This document shows, piece after piece, positions 35,617 through 46,150 of a stretch of DNA of 64,000 nucleotides. The DNA comes from Plasmodium malariae (lineage: Eukaryota > Apicomplexa > Aconoidasida > Haemosporida > Plasmodiidae), in NCBI RefSeq assembly GCF_900090045.1, contig NC_041777.1, positions 985,501 to 1,049,500 on the forward strand, in the 5' to 3' direction. The position numbers and the translations under genes were made by a program. Under the pieces are notes generated by a model. The model saw nothing but the letters and a program-made list of their open reading frames with translations. It searched no databases and had not been told where the DNA came from. Numbering within the stretch: position 1 is the first letter of the stretch; each line of letters opens with the position of its first letter.

Positions 35617-35905
35617 TTATTTTTTTAACAAATTTTGTTTAACAGCTTTGAGAAGATTAACAAAAACTTCAGCTTTATCCTTTAACGCATATATAATTCT
35701 GCTAATGGTATTATTATTATTATTAAACTTTATAAAAATGAAGTATAATAAGATAATATATATACATACAAAAGGAACAAATGAGAAAAAAAAGAAACAT
35801 ATTCCGCACAGATACGTAAAGATACAACTAATGATACTCATAATGATACAAAATTTTTAATAATTGCTCTTGATCAAGACAAATTTGTACAAATTCATCG
35901 CACAT
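35617..35905 (-). CDS. Candidate two-exon micro-gene (50 residues), unknown function
   Basis: Exon 1 (35905-35838) begins ATG and reads MCDEFVQICLDQEQLLKIL. A GTATCA donor follows, and a 136-base intron ends in CCATTAG. Exon 2 (35701-35617) reads RIIYALKDKAEVFVNLLKA and ends in a Lys-Lys stop. The phase (2+1) matches exactly and the total is 51 codons including the stop. The product is charged, balanced in Asp/Glu/Lys/Gln and likely all helical, unlike the Tyr/Ile/His translations of nearby microsatellites. I do not recognise a family; a small subunit of a larger assembly would fit. A plus-strand reading with mirror-image splice sites also exists but looks less protein-like. The frame is open for about ten codons above the ATG, so an upstream exon is possible. 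The next minus-strand gene ends only 330 bases upstream. Confidence 0.4.
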
Positions 35906-36234
35906 ATTACCAGTGAACTCCCTTTCAACCAAAAATTATTCTTGTTACACAATGGGTTAATTAAAGCATACGAGGGTACACATACACTGGACCATGAATA
36001 TATTAATATGTACATACATATATACATATACACATATGTACATATATATAACTTTTTAAAAGCTGTACTTTTTTCTCTTTTTTTTTTTTTTTTTTTTAAA
36101 TTTCAATTTCAATTTATGGCTTAATAAACTGGTAACTGAAGTTTATACTTGCCCTTTTTAACAACATCATTTTTACTTTTCTCTCCTTTGTGTTTATTTT
36201 TTCCACGTTCTTAATGCGCATATTCCAAAAATAA
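35906..36234. other. Intergenic spacer with ATACAT tract and poly-T
   Basis: A 330-base spacer between two minus-strand genes, with an ACATATATACATATAC tract at 36009-36050 and poly-T at 36078-36098. Nothing else is seen. Confidence 0.6.
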
Positions 36235-39200
36235 TTACTTGTTCATGTTTTTTTTAATTAATTTTTCCTTCAATTTGGACATTTTCTTTTCCCAGTTATC
36301 ACTATCATTTGTTTTATTTTTGTTGGAATAATATTTTCTTGAATGCATATCACTAGAGTTGTAAACATATCTATCCTTATCTCCAAGCTCATAATGTGCA
36401 TCTTCATCATTTATTATAATTTTCTTTGCTGCATGATTACTACTATTATTACTATCGTTTTCATTTATATGTAACCTCTTCCTATTTATATTTGATTCAA
36501 TTCCATTATACTTTTTTTTTAAATTCTCATGACCTAAATTGTTGTTTTTAGAATTTTTTTTTTCTGTATTTTTAGAAATATTCTTATCACTTTCAATCTG
36601 CCTTTCTCTCTCTCTTTCTCTATTTCTATCCCTTTCTGTTTCTCTATTTCTATCCCTTCCTGTCTCTCTATTTCTATCCCTTTCGGTCTCTCTATTTCTA
36701 TCTCTTTCTGTCTCTCTATTTCTATCCCTTTCTACCTCTCTATTTCTGTCCCTCTCCATTTCTCTATCCTTTTGAATCATTCTATCTCGTTCTCTCTCCC
36801 GTTCTTTCTCCCTTTCTCGAACCCATTCTCTTTCCTTGTCTCTTTCTCTGTCTCTATCTCTGTCCCTTTCTCTGTCTCTGTCTCTCTCCCTTTCCCGTTC
36901 TCTCTCTTTAACCCTTTCTATTTCTTTCTCCCTTTCTTTATTTCTATCTCTTTCTTTCTCCCTCTCTTTAACCCTCTCTCTGTCCTTCTCCTTTTCCCTT
37001 TCCTTATCTCTTACTCTGTTTCTCCGTTTGTTCTTCTCATTTTCATTTTCTCTTTCCATTTCACTTGGTTTATTTCTCCTTTCATGTTTTTCTACTTCAC
37101 CTTTTTCCTTTTCTTTCTCTCTAGTCTTATCCCTTTCTTTATCAATATGAACAGAGTCATTATTCTGTGTATTCTTTCGTACACTATTATGCGAATTATC
37201 TCTTTTTTTTTTTTCATTCAAATTTTGTGCCAGCCGAGACTTACTGTTATTGTTTAAGTTAACAGCTATACAATTAGACTCATCTTTATCTACAGAAATT
37301 TTTTTATCCTTTTCTTTTATACCTTCTTCTTTGTTATAACTATTTGAATACTTTTTCCTACTTGATCCTTCGTCTTTTACATTTTTACTATCTATATTTT
37401 CCACATGTTTTTTATTATGACTATTTTTTTTTGCACTTTCCTTTGAGGTAGAATGGCAATTTTTATCTCTATCATTCCTTCCATGTGAATTCTCATTATG
37501 ATGTCTATGCTCTTCTGCATACTTCTTTACTGGATGCGCATCTTTTTTAATATCACCATCGGTACCTAGGAAGAAAAAATTAGTGTATTTCGCTATGTCC
37601 AATACAAGCTAAAGGTCACTTTCGTTTACACACAAGTGAACATGTACACCACTTTACGAACACGTATAAACACTACACAGAACTGAGGATAACGTAAAAG
37701 ATTTCTGGTATATAAATAATTTTATGGTGTATTTTGATGTATTTGCTTCTGTTTCCTTTTCACAGATTTTTTTTTTTTTTTTTAACGCATTTCATTTTTT
37801 GTTCTATTACCTTTTTCACAATCTAACTTTATTTCATTATTCGACAATTTTGCATTTACAGAATTACTGCGAGGATTTGAATTATTTTTTTGTTTTTCCC
37901 CTTCTCCTTCCTTTTCTGCCTTTTCCTGTACTCCTTTCTCTACTTCTTCCTGTACTCTTTTCTGTATTACTTCCTGTACTCCTTTCTCTACTCCTTTCTC
38001 TACTCCTTTCTCTACGCCTTTCCCTGCGCCTTTCTCTACGCCTTTCTCTGCGCCTTTCCGCGCCTTTCCCTGCGCCTTTCTCTGCGCCTTTCTCTCGCCT
38101 TTCTCTACGCCTTTCTCTACGCCTTTCTCTACGCCTTTCTCTACGCCTTTCTCTACGCCTTTCTCTACGCCTTTCTCTACGCCTTTCTCTACGCCTTTCT
38201 CTACGCCTTTCTCTACGCCTTTCTCTACGCCTTTCTCTACGCCTTTCTCTACGCCTTTCTCTACGCCTTTCTCTACGCCTTTCTCTACGCCTTTCTCTAC
38301 GCCTTTCTCTACGCCTTTCTCTACGCCTTTCTCTACGCCTTTCTCTACGCCTTTCTCTACGCCTTTCTCTTCTTTTTCCACTTTCCCTTTCTCATAAGCG
38401 ATATTATATAAACCACTTGTGGTATCATTTCGAACGTTAGGTGCATTATTTTTCTTTAGTTTGCAATCCGTGTTGTTATTTTCCTTTACGACCTTTTCGG
38501 CTTTACCACTTTTATTATCATTTGCATGCGCACCATCATCGTGTGTGCTCCACTTTTTCATATCCTCATTATTATTTTTATTAATATTTTTACACATGGT
38601 TTGATTATTACCTTTATCTAAATTATCCTTGCTATTATTTGGGTAATTTCTTTTAAGCTGTTGATTTTTATCTTTGATATTTTCCTGATCTGTACAATCC
38701 TTAATCATTTTATTTGAACTACAAGCATTTAATTTCGTGTCATTTTTTCCATCATTTTTTATCAAATTGTTTATGTCTCCCTGCTGTTTTGTTGTAACGT
38801 TTTTTGGTTTTTCCTCCTTCACATCTACATTCTCATTACTGATAGTTACTACCCCTTCGGCAGTTTCAAATTTTTCTTTATCTTTACTGCTATCTTTTTC
38901 GTTCTTATTGTTATTCACTACTATGTTTTGACCCTCCTCAGTTTCATTCTGTTTATCCAGACCTGTGACGCTTTCCACAATATGGCTAGCTTCACAACAT
39001 TCACTATTAGCATTTTTATCATTTTGATCACTTTGAACATTTTTATCATTTTTATCATTTTTATCACTTTGAACATTTTTATCGTTTTTATCGTTTTTAT
39101 CGTTTTTATCGTTCTCATCGTTTTTACTGTTTTCATCGTTTATATTGTTTTTACCGTTTATATTGTTTTTACCGTTTATATTGTTTTTATCGTTTTCATC

Positions 39201-39734
39201 CTTCTCATCCTTTTTGCCACTCTCACCGTTCCCATCCTTTTTACCGCTCTCATCGTTCTCGCCGTTTTGAATATCTTCTTTTTCTTTTTCTTTTTCTTTC
39301 TTTTTTTTTTTTTTATAATTATCATTATAATCTAATTTTAAATATTTCCTTATTCTTAGCTCCATATCTGAGTCGAAATTTGACTCGTCCGAAGAATAAT
39401 TAATTTTTTTTCCTAGACTAGATCGCGATTTGAAGGAAGAAGAGCATGATGACTGATAGTTATTCTGATCAACTTGAACACTACTTTCATTATTTTCTGC
39501 AGATTTTTCTTGTTCACATTTTTTTAATTTCTTTGCATATCTTTTTTGAACTTTAATTGTCCATTCTCGTAAATTTACAAAACAATTATTGTCTTTCTTC
39601 TTTTTTCTTTTCTTTTTATTCTTATCAACTTTTTCATCGTATAATAAAATATTTTCATTGTTTATAAAATCTTTTTTCATAATATCGCCTTTTAACTCAC
39701 CTAGACCCATCGTTGCGCTGCAGCTGTTCGTCAT
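36235..39734 (-). CDS. Conserved-unknown, highly charged repeat protein, two exons
   Basis: Exon 1 is 39734-37811 and exon 2 is 37565-36235. The 245-base intron has a GTAATA donor and a CTTCCTAG acceptor in matching phase, giving about 1084 residues. I do not recognise a family. The only non-repetitive parts are the N-terminus ([20 protein letters not shown] and [19 protein letters not shown]) and the C-terminus ([18 protein letters not shown]). Between them lie Asn/Asp/Lys stretches, a VEKG tetrapeptide array of about 22 units, and in exon 2 a long alternating Arg/Asp/Glu region ([10 protein letters not shown] units). Mixed-charge RE/RD tracts are common in nuclear splicing-associated proteins, so a nuclear speckle role is conceivable, but that is inference from composition only. 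No membrane segment or signal peptide is visible. The start is the first ATG after an upstream stop-rich region. Confidence 0.75.
36600..36990 (-). repeat. In-frame RDRNRETE / REREKD coding repeats
   Basis: Units of 24 bases reading roughly GAGAGGGATAGAAATAGAGA followed by CAGAA repeat six or seven times and then grade into 6-base and 12-base RE/RD/KE units. The strand-wide purine bias is strong (the minus strand is almost all A and G), so the tract could also form unusual DNA structure. Confidence 0.85.
38040..38375 (-). repeat. 12-base GTAGAGAAAGGC (VEKG) array with internal frame switch
   Basis: About 22 perfect 12-base units encode Val-Glu-Lys-Gly. At the distal end (38045-38105) one unit is short by one base and another by two, so the same DNA is read as RKAQ for about 14 residues before the VEKG/AEKG frame returns. 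The plus strand is also open across the array, purely as a shadow. Confidence 0.9.
39020..39200 (-). repeat. KND/NDK and NGKNNI coding repeats
   Basis: Nine-base units read as Asn-Asp-Lys triplets and 18-base units read as NGKNNI within exon 1 of the same unknown gene. Confidence 0.8.
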
Positions 39735-39859
39735 TTAGTTAGGCCACTAGCAAAGCAGAGCTTAAATAAGGCAAATAGGTGGACATGAAGCTGGTATACA
39801 TATATACATATATATATATATGATCTAAACACACGCACGTATGTATGTATGTATGTATG

Positions 39860-39890
<31 letters not shown>

Positions 39891-40375
39891 ATATATATAT
39901 ACATACACGTATACGCTTCCTAATATGTGTCTATTCGCATCAATGCCTACGTAAAAGAGCATAACATTTACATATGTATACGTACATATATGTATACGTA
40001 TATATATGTATACGTATATATATGTGTACGTATATATATGTGTACGTATATATATGTGTATGTATATATATGTGTACGTATATATATGTGTATGTATATG
40101 TATGTATGTACATATATGTGTGTGTATATATGCATGTGCGTGCCCATACATGAGAATAACGCTAACACGTTTGCACCTCTGTTTAGGTGCAAAAAAGGGA
40201 CATCACAAATACATATAAAAATTAGTTATAAAATTAACAAGAAGATAAATAATTATATTGTTATAATATGTCTACAGCAACTAGTGTAAAAGTCTTTTGT
40301 TTTTAAATAAAATCGCCGAAGTTATCTTTAAAACAAATTATATATTTAATGTAAGTATATGATACATGTACCGAA

Positions 40376-40415
<40 letters not shown>

Positions 40416-41746
40416 TCAATGTCACCTAAGTAGTTGCAAAATGAACTGTTCAAAAATTGAATTATAATAAAGGACAATTTATAAGGGTTTACTAGGCATA
40501 GAGCAAATAGGCAGCGTGTATTCCTGAAACTTTTTAATATGACATGTTCATAATATATCATTAACAATATCCTTTCTTTATTTTTCATCTATTAAGGAAT
40601 ATATATAATGAATACGAAACTGTCTAATATACACAAAGTATTATTAACATGGAAAAAAATAAAATAAAATTTTCTTCTAAAACTATATACATATACGTAT
40701 GCACATATATACATATGTATATATATGTACATATATATACTCATTTGTTCCCTTCTTACATGTTATTTATTTTTCTATAACTCCATTACGTTGTCCTTTA
40801 CGCTTTTCTTTTTAATGAAAATTAATATTTTAAGAGAACGAACAAATATGGAAAAAAAAAAAAAAAAAAAAAAATTAAATATTACATATTAAACGTTATA
40901 CAGCTGTTCTATTTTCCTACTTATTTTATGCATCTTATTTTCTTTAGTTCATCCTTCATATATATCTATAATTAAAACGTTTTATACTAATACATCTTTA
41001 TTATAATTCTAGCTATAGAGGCGTAAAGTTTAATGTATTATTATAGAAATATTATGTTTCCTTCCGCAAAAAGTTTTTCATTTAACATGGACATGAATGC
41101 ATAAATGCGTTAAGGAAGGAATGAACGAAAGGACGAAAGAAAAGAAAAGGAAAAAAGAAGGTAAAAAAAAAAAAAAAAAGAAGAACAAAAAGAACAAATG
41201 GAGCAAAAAGATCGAACTACATGATTATTTATATACACAAATATATAAATAATTTAATAATACAATCAAAATATACGTAATAACAATAATAAATAAGATA
41301 TATTAAAAAAGGGTAAAACACATAGTAACTGTATATAATTGTATTAACATAACGTTTCTATCCTTATTAATACGGCACAAATTTTATGTGTTCTCACATT
41401 TGAACTATTTCTCTAAAACATTAAAAAGAACAAAAAGAGGCTTTGAGCAAATATGTATGTATACGTTTTGGTGTTAACGCGTGTAAACATATACGCCTTA
41501 TACATACATACGTATACATATATATATATATATATACATGCGTACATATCTGTATTATGTACTTATGTATATGTGTGCTGTTGGATGAATATGCTCACTT
41601 TAAAGGGTTGTTATTATATATACATATATATATACGCTTATACATATGAATATATTAAAAAATTAGGGGATATAATGTTAAAGATTGCATTTTTAATTCT
41701 TAAGTAAAGAATAAAAGAATATTCATTGACAATAAACAATAGCAGA

Positions 41747-41783
<37 letters not shown>

Positions 41784-42087
41784 TGAAAAATTATGTTTTG
41801 TATTATGTACGTTTTTTTTATTTCTTATAATATTTAACTTCTTACATGATTGTTAATATATAAAAAAAAATAAGCACAAATATCTCCAAACATAATAAAC
41901 ATGGAAATATGTTAAAGTATTTGAATTATATTAAAACATTCTGGTTAGAAAACTATTTCGATATAATGCTATACTTAAAAGTAAAACGTGTACAAAAGTG
42001 AAGCACGCTGATTAAGTTAATGCGTAATGAGATATACAATACAAACATACGTATGTATGTATGTATGTATGCATGTATGTATGTATG

Positions 42088-42123
<36 letters not shown>

Positions 42124-42590
42124 TGTACTTATACATACGTAAATGCTCGAATATTAGCATAAAATACACTAATATTTTCTTTCCTTTGTTACTTTATTTC
42201 TTTATAATTTAAGCGATCAAAGCAAGCTGTTTCTGATTTTTCTTTTAATTTGTTTATGCTGATGCTATATGTAATATATATGTGCTCTCTTCTTCCCATA
42301 ACATTTCTCAATACGTAGAATGTAATTTTTTAATTTTTATTTCATTTTTTATTTATATTTTTGCATTTGCTATTTTACAATCTTTTTTCGCTGGAAAAAT
42401 GACTAAACGGAAAACTTAAAAAAATTGTAATAAAATTTTAAATTCATTAAAAAATAATAATTTTTAAAAATACAAAATTGCAACTGAAGTTTTACATTCG
42501 CATATATATATTATATATATATATAAACACAAAAATATTTATACATATACATTTGATGGATATGTAAAATAAGAGTATGCATGAAATTAA

Positions 42591-42627
<37 letters not shown>

Positions 42628-42937
42628 ATAATTTATGAACATGTAAGAAAATAAAAGTGGAAAAAATGAATTGTCATAAATTATTTTAATGTAAATTATG
42701 CATATATGTACAAATGGCACAATATTATTAAATTAATTAAATATGTACATGCACATAAATAATTAAGCAAATGAGCATGGTATATGAAAAAATATACGCA
42801 AGTGTACGTTATATGTGAGACTGTGCATACGTATACATAAATATATATGAATACATAAATATACACATATACATATATCATGTATATTCCAAAAGTGTGC
42901 TATAAATGTACGTTTTGTTTATGCTTTTCCAAAGAGC
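39735..42937. other. 3.2 kb intergenic region, minus-strand flank
   Basis: This is the promoter side of the 39734 gene. Contents: GTAT and ATATGTGTAC tracts (39838-40130), a perfect 8-bp hairpin (40170-40193), (TA)n at 40382-40410, poly-A tracts (40851-40873, 41165-41180, 41752-41777, 42591-42627) and a TATG/(TA)n block (42048-42121). A coding-like minus-strand stretch at 42189-42264 is discussed with the micro-gene. An 80-residue minus-strand frame at 40346-40588 runs into a (TA)n block and is not supported. Confidence 0.55.
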
Positions 42938-43343
42938 TCAAATTATTTTCCATGTAAGTTCATATTTTCCTATGCACTTGCTTACAATATCTCCTTTTGC
43001 GATTTTTCCTATTTTTGTATTTTCACATGTCATTGCAGTTGAGAATTTTGTTTTAACCCTTCCATTTGTTGTAATTCCGCTTATACTTTTTTAAATATGT
43101 GGAAAGAGGAAGATATGGAAATATATACGTCCTTATATTTATATACGTCCTTATATTTATATACGTCCTTATATTTATATACGTCCTTATTTTTATATAC
43201 GTCCTTATTTTTATATACGTCCTTATATTTATATACGTCCTTATATTTATATACGTCCTTATATTTATATAAACCCATTCACTTTTTTTAACACATATCT
43301 ACATGCACACATACATTTCTATAATTAATTTTCCATCCGGCAT
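42938..43343 (-). CDS. Candidate spliced micro-gene downstream of TAP42, unknown function
   Basis: A short first exon (43343-43315) reads MPDGKLIIE plus two bases and has a GTATGT donor. The second (43085-42938) begins after TTAAAAAAG in matching phase and reads IISGITTNGRVKTKF, then STAMTCENTKIGKIAKGD, stopping at 42940-42938. The simplest model gives 58 residues. A stronger donor, GTAAGC, sits inside exon 2 after AKGDI (about 42981), so a further exon is possible; one coding-like candidate with the right strand is 42264-42189 (INKLKEKSETACFDRLNYK, then stop). The residue mix, with Gly, Thr, Cys and Val, is unlike AT-rich noise; the plus-strand hydrophobic frame here is its shadow. I do not recognise a family. 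The intron carries the 18-base array. Confidence 0.35.
43130..43275. repeat. 18-base TACGTCCTTATATTTATA array
   Basis: Eight near-perfect copies of an 18-base unit, two of them with TTATTTTTATA, lie inside the proposed intron of the micro-gene. Confidence 0.9.
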
Positions 43344-43399
43344 CCCTTTATTCGCTTAACCCACCGCGATCAGCCAAGAAAACTTCTTATATTTTAAGC

Positions 43400-44617
43400 T
43401 TATGCAATATTTCTGTTTTTATTTCCTATTCCTTTTTGGTGTAAGTCTTTCCAGTCGTCCCATTCCTTATCGAAAATTTCTTTTTCTCTTTCCTTTTTTG
43501 AGCATTTTTTATAATAATCCTCATCATTGACGTCATTTTTAACACCATCTTCATCATCTTCACTATAAACTTGGTTGTATTTACTACCATTTATTTTGCT
43601 CTCTTTGATCTTACTATTAGTATTACCATTGGCGCTGTTACTCCCTTTTAAGGCATACTCCATTTCAATTTTCGCACATTCTTCTAAAGATATTGTCGGT
43701 AAGTTGTGAGATGGTTTGAAGACGAGGTCTTTGTAATAGTTTCGAATTTGAGTAATGTCCGATATTTGCATATTTTTTTTAATGGTAAAAAGCCATGGTT
43801 TTTTTATGGAGTCGTTTTTATTAGTAGTATGAATAATGTTATCATCATTACTACAATTTTTTAATTCTTCTTTTTTCTTTTGTTCCCTATCTCGCATTTC
43901 CAAAATCTGCAGTTCTATATCTATTAAATCTATCATGTTCAACGTTTGTATACATTTGTATTTGATTAAAGACAAATACAATTCTCTATAATCCTCATCT
44001 GTTGTACAATCATCTTCGTTATAATTTTGATTAGTATTTTTCTTTAAATTTGTTCTAACTATTTCATGATATATTTCTTGGTATTTTTTTTCATCTTTTG
44101 CTCTCCTAATTTTTATGTTCCTTCTATTTATTGCATTATCGTTATTTTCCTCCTCATCTAATAAGTAATCATCCATTAGAATTATTTTATAAATGTTTAT
44201 AATACTAATATATTCATTAAAATACAATTTAGAATCTTTTAGTCGATCATAACGTATGTTCATATTTATAGTTTCATAAGTTAATACTCCTAGTATGTGT
44301 GGAATTAATAATAATTTTAAATACTTCGTGTTAATATCATCTACTTCTTCATTTTTGGAAAACATATCACAACCACTTACATATTTCCCCAACAGTTTGA
44401 ATGCATATATCAATTCGTCTATTATTTCATCCTTATTGCTTATTACTTGAAAGGATGGTATTTTTCTTATATCAGAATAATTTTTTACAAACTCCGTAAA
44501 TTCTTTCTTACGAAAAATTGATTTATAAGTTTTAAAATCCTTATTACTTTTCACAATATAGTCATCAAACAATATATACAAGTAATCGTATAATGACATC
44601 ACAACGTTTGTTTCCAT
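43400..44617 (-). CDS. TAP42: TAP42/IGBP1 (alpha4)-like PP2A regulatory protein
   Basis: TAP42/alpha4 binds and stabilises free catalytic subunits of PP2A-type phosphatases and acts downstream of TOR in yeast. The 405-residue single-exon product is largely helical at the N-terminus (LYDYLYILFDDYIVKSNKDF; YAFKLLGKYVSGCDMFSKNE), as expected for the TPR-like fold. LLLIPHILGVLTYETINM matches the conserved YLLLPYYLA-type helix. The mid region has EIYHEIVRTNLKK and SLIKYKCIQTLNMIDLIDIE. The C-terminal signature FDKEWDDWKDLHQKGIGNKN is diagnostic for the family. Length is close to the usual 340-400. An Asn/Ser linker and an acidic stretch precede the C-terminal motif. The ATG at 44617 begins METNVVMSLYDYLY, and a second Met seven codons in would be a shorter alternative. 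Confidence 0.9.
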   Translation of the reverse strand: METNVVMSLYDYLYILFDDYIVKSNKDFKTYKSIFRKKEFTEFVKNYSDIRKIPSFQVISNKDEIIDELIYAFKLLGKYVSGCDMFSKNEEVDDINTKYLKLLLIPHILGVLTYETINMNIRYDRLKDSKLYFNEYISIINIYKIILMDDYLLDEEENNDNAINRRNIKIRRAKDEKKYQEIYHEIVRTNLKKNTNQNYNEDDCTTDEDYRELYLSLIKYKCIQTLNMIDLIDIELQILEMRDREQKKKEELKNCSNDDNIIHTTNKNDSIKKPWLFTIKKNMQISDITQIRNYYKDLVFKPSHNLPTISLEECAKIEMEYALKGSNSANGNTNSKIKESKINGSKYNQVYSEDDEDGVKNDVNDEDYYKKCSKKEREKEIFDKEWDDWKDLHQKGIGNKNRNIA

Positions 44618-44884
44618 GCTGTTTTTACTTTAGCTTTTATATTACCTGCCGTATTATCACGTGGATCTTTATGTATATATGTATATATTGATATATATAT
44701 TTTTAAACTATTATATGTATATGCGAATGTATAATTTTATACGCTTAAATGGAAATATGTATAGAATGAAACACGATTCTTTTTAATCTTTTTATATATA
44801 TATAGTATGGTTACAAAATAGGCGTTCGTGTAACGCTATCATATTTTAGTATCACTTTAACGTATATGAATACTGTAACTCTTT

Positions 44885-45190
44885 TAAGGACTTCTTCTTC
44901 TTCTACTTCTTCAACTTCAACTTTTACTTCAACTTTTACTTCAACTTTTACTTCAACTTTTACTTCAACTTTTACTTCAACTTTTACTTCAACTTTTACT
45001 TCAACTTTTACTTCAACTTTTACTTCAACTTTTACTTCAACTTCTACTTCAACTTCAACTTCTACTTCAACTTCTACTTCAACTTCTACTTCTACTTCTA
45101 CTTCAACTTCTACTTCAACTTCAACTTCTACTTCTACTTCTACTTCTACTTCAACTTCTACTTCAACTTCTACTTCAACTTCTACTTCTT
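44885..45190. repeat. 12-base ACTTCAACTTTT to ACTTCAACTTCT array
   Basis: About 25 units in total. The left half is homogeneous ACTTCAACTTTT, and the right half mixes ACTTCAACTTCT with shorter 6-base ACTTCT units. The clean boundary between variants suggests expansion by slippage from two founder units. Confidence 0.9.
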
Positions 45191-46076
45191 TATTTTTTTT
45201 GCTCGTGAGGATTAAATTATATTTAGCTCTTTTTCCTTTTTCCCTTTTTTCTTTTTTTTACGTAAAAATATAAGAATTAGCTAAGTTGCCGTAAGGTTTT
45301 TGCATAAAGTTAGCTGATGTTATAATTTTTTTTTTTTATTTGATTTTTTTTTTTTTTTTTTTACCTTCTCGCCTTAATCTTCTTTTTAAGCAAACATAAT
45401 TTCACTAATAATTTTGTTTATTTTTTAAAAAAATAAATGAAAAGAACATTGCTCTACAGAAATTATCACGCCAGTTTTTGCTCTGAAACTATGGGTATAT
45501 GTAAATGCTTTTAAGTACTTGATGTATATATTTGCTCACATAACTATAAAATTTTGAGTATTTTTGGAAAAAATTTGCACATTGAAGAGAAGATAAGGAA
45601 AAAGAAAAAAAAAAAAATAATAAATAATAAAAAATAAAATAAGGAAAAAAACTTAATTCAATTGGGAAAAATGGAACGAAAAAATTGGAGCTATAAAATT
45701 TAAAATCATATTCCCTCGGAGGATATTCGTAATACTTGAATATTTGTACATGTATTACGTAAATATATGTGTTTATGCATGTGTGTATGTAAAAGCATAG
45801 TTGTACGTATGAATGTAAGTGATATGTAACAAATATTTATTCTTCCCTATGTATAATTCGTAAAAAAAAAAAAAAAAAAGCAAAAGGGAGAACAGTGTAC
45901 TGTAATAATGCAACGCGCATTTTAAAAGGGAAATAAAAATTTAAAGTTTAAGGATCTGATTTCTTCGTTCCTTAGATATATATATATATATTAAAACTTA
46001 CCAAGTTTTCGAATAAAAGTAGGACATATAAAAACAGTTTATAGTAAAAAAAATAGCAAAAAATTATAAGAAAATT

Positions 46077-46150
46077 AGCACAAAATTAGCACAAAATTAG
46101 CACAAAATTATCACAAAATTTGCACAAAATTAGCACAAAATTAGCCAAAA
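46077..46150. repeat. 11-base ACAAAATTAGC array
   Basis: Six to seven copies of ACAAAATTAGC, with TTATC and TTTGC variants, lie about 630 bases upstream of the COQ3 start. Confidence 0.8.

Noticed and set aside
35156..35916. Plus-strand three-exon reading starting MGKTALRRLTKTSALSF
   Set aside because: Phases match, but exons 2 and 3 overlap the exons of the minus-strand micro-gene, the product is less balanced, and the 477-base first intron follows a 13-base exon.
37724..38440. 238- and 173-residue plus-strand frames of LRLS / AFLY repeats
   Set aside because: These are the antisense of the VEKG coding array; a 12-base unit without stops opens all frames.
40346..40588. 80-residue minus-strand frame with mixed residues
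   Set aside because: The ATG and first 55 residues look ordinary, but the frame ends in a (TA)n block and no splice partner or motif was found.
42906..43094. 62-residue hydrophobic plus-strand frame
   Set aside because: Its Phe/Ile/Val richness is the expected shadow of the Lys-rich minus-strand exon proposed for the micro-gene.
44866..45273. 135-residue Thr/Ser/Phe frame beginning with ATG
   Set aside because: It is wholly the 12-base array with short flanks; no signal peptide, and it lies in a divergent promoter.
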